Part shown: piece by piece, positions 33,165-36,095 of the stretch | Position numbering within the stretch: the stretch's first letter is position 1 | How the letters are laid out: each line of letters opens with the position of its first letter | Assembly (NCBI GenBank): GCA_947478465.1 | Contig: CANJWH010000031.1 | Coordinates: 1-36,095 of the forward strand | Source: Bacteroidota bacterium | Lineage (GTDB): Bacteria > Bacteroidota > Bacteroidia > SXHM01 | Reading direction: 5' to 3' | Length of the DNA stretch: 36,095 bases | Notes under the pieces: model-generated | The model's input: the letters and a program-made list of their open reading frames with translations, nothing else | Told to the model about the DNA's origin: nothing | Databases searched by the model: none | Position numbers and translations under genes: made by a program

Positions 33165-34418
33165 TTAATGATTAGTGATTACTTTCCGAACTTCCAACAA
33201 CGTACCCTCTAAACTGCGCAGTGAAAGAAAATACACTCCGCTTTCCAAATTTGTCGCAGGTATTGCAATACGGTTGTCAGTATTTCCGATGGTATAAACC
33301 GCCATGCGTTTTCCGGCAATATCACTTAACTCCAGCAAATACGTTTTGCCCGTTTTGTCAAGCAGCACATTAAAAACCGTGTTCGATGGATTGGGAAACA
33401 CAGTCAGAGCAGGTGTTTCAGACAGTCGATCTTCAATTCCAGAAATGCTTCCCGAATCGCAATTCACATGCTGATACAAAAAGTCGCGCACCGTCCAGAT
33501 AGTAGAATCCATGTATTCTGATGCAGGGGGAATAAAAGGAATGGGAAGAATAAACGGTACGTGTCCAGCCCCGACAAACGAATGCAGGTAATTAGGCAAA
33601 CCCACATTATTAGCGCGTATATGAATTAATCCGCTGCCCATCAGCATACCTTCAACAGAGGTGGTGTCCTGTGTGTACGAAACCAGATCATCAGCAGTAC
33701 CGTGTACACTTACCAGCACAGGATCGTTGGGTTGTATCCAAAGTGTATCGGCCAATGCACCGCAAAGATTGATAACACCTTTTACTTTGGTTGAGTAGCC
33801 GGGATTTCCGCTCTGGCCTTCAATACCGCCCACTTCGTCATAAGCGCCCTGCACCCAGTCGGGCGGGAGATTGGTAAAAATAGTGTCTTTAAAATAGCCA
33901 TGGTTAAGCGCAATAAAAGCGCCTGCTGAAACACCACCGCAAAAAATCTGTGTGGTGTCAATCCTGTAATCGTTTACCGTGGAAGCATCTTTGTAAAAAA
34001 AGCGCAGCGCAGCTTTCATATCCTGTATGCCGCGAATCAGCGCCTTGAATTGATTGGTGTCGCTGTCGTTGCCATTTTCAAATCCCAGACGGTAATCAAT
34101 GGTAGCGGTAACATAGCCGCGTTTGGCAAAGCGGTCGCACAGTGTTAGAATATCAGGACTAAAGCGTGTGCCGGCAGTAAAACTTCCGCCAAAAGCAAAA
34201 ACCAGCAGCGGTCTGCGGGCAAAGTTGTCGCCATCGGGTTCGTAAATGTTCATCAGAAGATCAACGCTGTCGCCATTATATTGGGCATTGCGCCCAAACA
34301 GAATGTTGGAGGTGCTTTTTACCGAAAATAGTTCATCGTAGTAGCGGCCATCACATTGAGCATTAACAAGTGATGTAAAAAGGAAAACCAATGCAGAAAG
34401 TAGTAGAATCTTTTTCAT
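33165..34418 (-). CDS. Secreted alpha/beta-hydrolase (carboxylesterase-like) with T9SS sorting domain
   Basis: This 417-residue protein has a signal peptide (about 1-20, ending LVNA-QCD). The alpha/beta-hydrolase domain has the oxyanion segment VFAFGGSFTAG and the nucleophile elbow GGVSAGAF (Ser164). A likely Asp lies in VHGTADDLVSY and a His in GAGHVPF. The last 80 residues start with LTVFPNPSNTVFNV and end in LESGVYFLSLRSLEG and a Lys-containing tail. That is the type A C-terminal sorting domain that sends the protein out through the type IX secretion system. The substrate is unknown; an ester, lipid or polymer is likely. A short unknown gene follows it. Confidence 0.92.
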   Translation of the reverse strand: MKKILLLSALVFLFTSLVNAQCDGRYYDELFSVKSTSNILFGRNAQYNGDSVDLLMNIYEPDGDNFARRPLLVFAFGGSFTAGTRFSPDILTLCDRFAKRGYVTATIDYRLGFENGNDSDTNQFKALIRGIQDMKAALRFFYKDASTVNDYRIDTTQIFCGGVSAGAFIALNHGYFKDTIFTNLPPDWVQGAYDEVGGIEGQSGNPGYSTKVKGVINLCGALADTLWIQPNDPVLVSVHGTADDLVSYTQDTTSVEGMLMGSGLIHIRANNVGLPNYLHSFVGAGHVPFILPIPFIPPASEYMDSTIWTVRDFLYQHVNCDSGSISGIEDRLSETPALTVFPNPSNTVFNVLLDKTGKTYLLELSDIAGKRMAVYTIGNTDNRIAIPATNLESGVYFLSLRSLEGTLLEVRKVITNH

Positions 34419-34499
34419 AAGAATTGGGTTTAGGTGGCTGAAAGGTAAAAAACAAATTTACTTTTGTCAAGATTAGATGGTATTAATCAGGTTATAAAA

Positions 34500-36095
34500 A
34501 TGGAGTTAGATTTTTTTGCCCCCTGGCAATATGCTTTATTGGTTGCAGGTTTTGTAGCAATATTTACGGGCATAGTCTGGTATGAGTATTCTAAAAAAAT
34601 AAATACCGCGCTTTTCATTTTGCTTACGGGAGCTTTTTTACTCCGCCTGTTCTCACTTTTCCTCGACCCCTTTTTAAACCTCTGGGACGAGCAGTTTCAT
34701 GCGCTGGTTGCTAAAAACATGATGGATTATCCCTTCAAGCCAATGCTGATAAGTAAACCCTGGCTCGAATATGATTTCCGAGGATGGACATCTAATCATG
34801 TATGGCTTCATAAGCAGCCGCTTTTTCTTTGGCAAATGGCTTTGAGTATGAAAATTTTTGGTGTCAATGAATTTGCTGTAAGGCTTCCCAGCCTGATAAT
34901 GATGACCGTTGCAGTCTATTTTACTTTCCGTATAGGCAAGTTATTAATAGGCGAGCGCGAAGGACTTTTTGCTGCGGCTTTATTTGCTACTCTTAATTAC
35001 AGCCACCGCCTTTCAAGCGGACTGGAACATACCGACCACAACGATATTGCCTTTTTGTTTTATATAACAGCAAGCATTTGGGCATGGATTGAATATGTCT
35101 ATTGTCAGGATAAAACCAAACTATTGAAATGGGCATTACTTACAGGTCTTTTTGCTGGAATGGCGGTATTGAATAAATGGCTTACTGGCTTACTGATTTT
35201 CAGTGGATGGTTATTTTATCTTTTAATAAATAAGCAATACCACACCGACAAACAAAAAGTTCAACATTTTCTGCTTGCTGCATTTATTGCGGTGCTTGTT
35301 TTTCTGCCCTGGCAGATTTATATCGGCATTGTTTTTCCTGCCGAGAGTATGTATGAAAGAGAATACAGTAGCCGTCATTTTTTCGAAGTAATTGAAGGAC
35401 ACGGAGGAGGCAACTGGTATCATGTTGAAATACTTGCTCTGCTATATGGTTACATCGTTCCGTATATTTTTATTCCTTCACTTATATTTTTTTACAGTAG
35501 GAGCAACAACAAAAAAATTGCAGGAGCGCTTTTGCTCAGTATTGTTTTGCTCTACGTTTTCTTTACAGTTGCAGCTACAAAAATGCCTGCATTTACCTTT
35601 CCGCTGGCAGCGCTTTTTCCCATTGCTTTTTCATCGCTTGCCTATCAGACTTTTGATTTTGTTTATTTGGGTTCAGGCAAATCAGGTTTCTTAAGACTAC
35701 TGATGATATTGGTTCTGTTGTTTTTGAGTTTTTTAAATATGGATACCAAAAACATTGAATCTCAGCATGGCATCAATAGCCGAAATCATAAGGATAATTA
35801 TTTTGCAGTACACCGAACAAAAGCAAAACAATTTTATGTCTCCTTGCGCAAAAGACTTACTGATAAAGAGTATGTTATTTTCAATCTTCCTAAGTTTGAA
35901 GCTACTCATGCCATGTTTTATCTTCCCTTTACCTGTTATGAAATTTTGCCCGATTATGAAATATTAAACAATCTAAAAAGCAAAGGCGTTACTGTTGCAG
36001 TATTTAAAAACGACACCTTGCCTTCGGCAATTGAAAATGATAAGGATATTATTAAGCTCACTCCTTTAGAAAACGATATTCTTAAACAACAAAAG
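34500..36095 (+). CDS. PMT/ArnT-type membrane glycosyltransferase, 3' end cut by window
   Basis: From the ATG at 34500 the frame is open for 532 codons to the window end without a stop. The N-terminus is hydrophobic, and about ten membrane helices follow. LNLWDEQFHALVAKNM carries the Asp63-Glu64 pair in the first outside loop, the catalytic motif of dolichyl-phosphate-mannose/undecaprenyl-phosphate-arabinose transferases (PMT/ArnT, GT39/GT83). FLWQMALSMKIFGVNEFAVRLPS and a later TKMPAFTFPLAALFP match the same family, and a periplasmic soluble part follows. It moves a sugar from a polyprenyl carrier to lipid A, protein or another acceptor; which one cannot be told. It is divergent from the T9SS esterase gene. 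Confidence 0.9.
   Translation, partial: MELDFFAPWQYALLVAGFVAIFTGIVWYEYSKKINTALFILLTGAFLLRLFSLFLDPFLNLWDEQFHALVAKNMMDYPFKPMLISKPWLEYDFRGWTSNHVWLHKQPLFLWQMALSMKIFGVNEFAVRLPSLIMMTVAVYFTFRIGKLLIGEREGLFAAALFATLNYSHRLSSGLEHTDHNDIAFLFYITASIWAWIEYVYCQDKTKLLKWALLTGLFAGMAVLNKWLTGLLIFSGWLFYLLINKQYHTDKQKVQHFLLAAFIAVLVFLPWQIYIGIVFPAESMYEREYSSRHFFEVIEGHGGGNWYHVEILALLYGYIVPYIFIPSLIFFYSRSNNKKIAGALLLSIVLLYVFFTVAATKMPAFTFPLAALFPIAFSSLAYQTFDFVYLGSGKSGFLRLLMILVLLFLSFLNMDTKNIESQHGINSRNHKDNYFAVHRTKAKQFYVSLRKRLTDKEYVIFNLPKFEATHAMFYLPFTCYEILPDYEILNNLKSKGVTVAVFKNDTLPSAIENDKDIIKLTPLENDILKQQK

Overview
The window looks like a chromosomal segment of a Bacteroidota bacterium, probably a Chitinophagales- or Sphingobacteriales-like member. 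The evidence is AT-rich DNA, an esterase with a type IX secretion (T9SS) C-terminal sorting tail, a GldM-C-like protein, few strong Shine-Dalgarno sites, and promoter boxes of the Bacteroidota form TAnnTTTG. There is no sign of a plasmid origin, integrase or transposase.

Positions 1-9978, all on the minus strand, hold a tightly packed aerobic phenylacetate (paa) operon. Read 5'->3' it runs paaA-paaB-paaC-(phytoene-desaturase-like flavoprotein)-paaD-paaG-paaH-ogt-paaI-(HerA/DUF853 ATPase)-paaJ-(partial unknown gene at the left edge). It supplies the epoxidase core, isomerase, dehydrogenase, thioesterase and terminal thiolase. paaE, paaZ and paaK are not in the window. Three non-pathway genes are embedded: a flavoprotein, an alkylguanine-DNA methyltransferase and a HerA-like ATPase.

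Positions 10122-14627 carry an ECF sigma factor, a one-TM membrane protein that may be its partner, a secreted GldM-C-like protein, and a convergent helical protein of unknown role. Positions 14809-21079 hold two exported S74 (endosialidase-chaperone) proteins, one with a long collagen-like stretch. They are followed by a cluster of hairpins and a frameshifted gene remnant.

Positions 21257-25790 form a glyoxylate-shunt module: a ScfR/RamB-type regulator divergent from aceB (malate synthase) and aceA (isocitrate lyase). The shared 121-bp control region has three AGCGAAA-type sites spaced exactly 17 bp apart, overlapping candidate promoters in both directions. Phenylacetate breakdown yields acetyl-CoA and succinyl-CoA, so this module fits the metabolism of the paa operon. 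A strong terminator ends it.

Positions 25939-31181 contain a small conserved protein, a GT2 glycosyltransferase, a heavy-metal-binding lipoprotein, an SRPBCC protein, a cell-wall amidase and a prolyl oligopeptidase. Positions 31181-32762 are unusual: a four-helix-bundle (23S rRNA IVP-like) gene bracketed by inverted GGAGGTTGGA-type repeats, an arfB ribosome-rescue gene with an in-frame amber codon and an intact downstream half, and about 18 copies of a 21-bp repeat built on CACGTG. The window ends with an unknown protein, a T9SS esterase, and a membrane glycosyltransferase (PMT/ArnT type) cut by the right edge.
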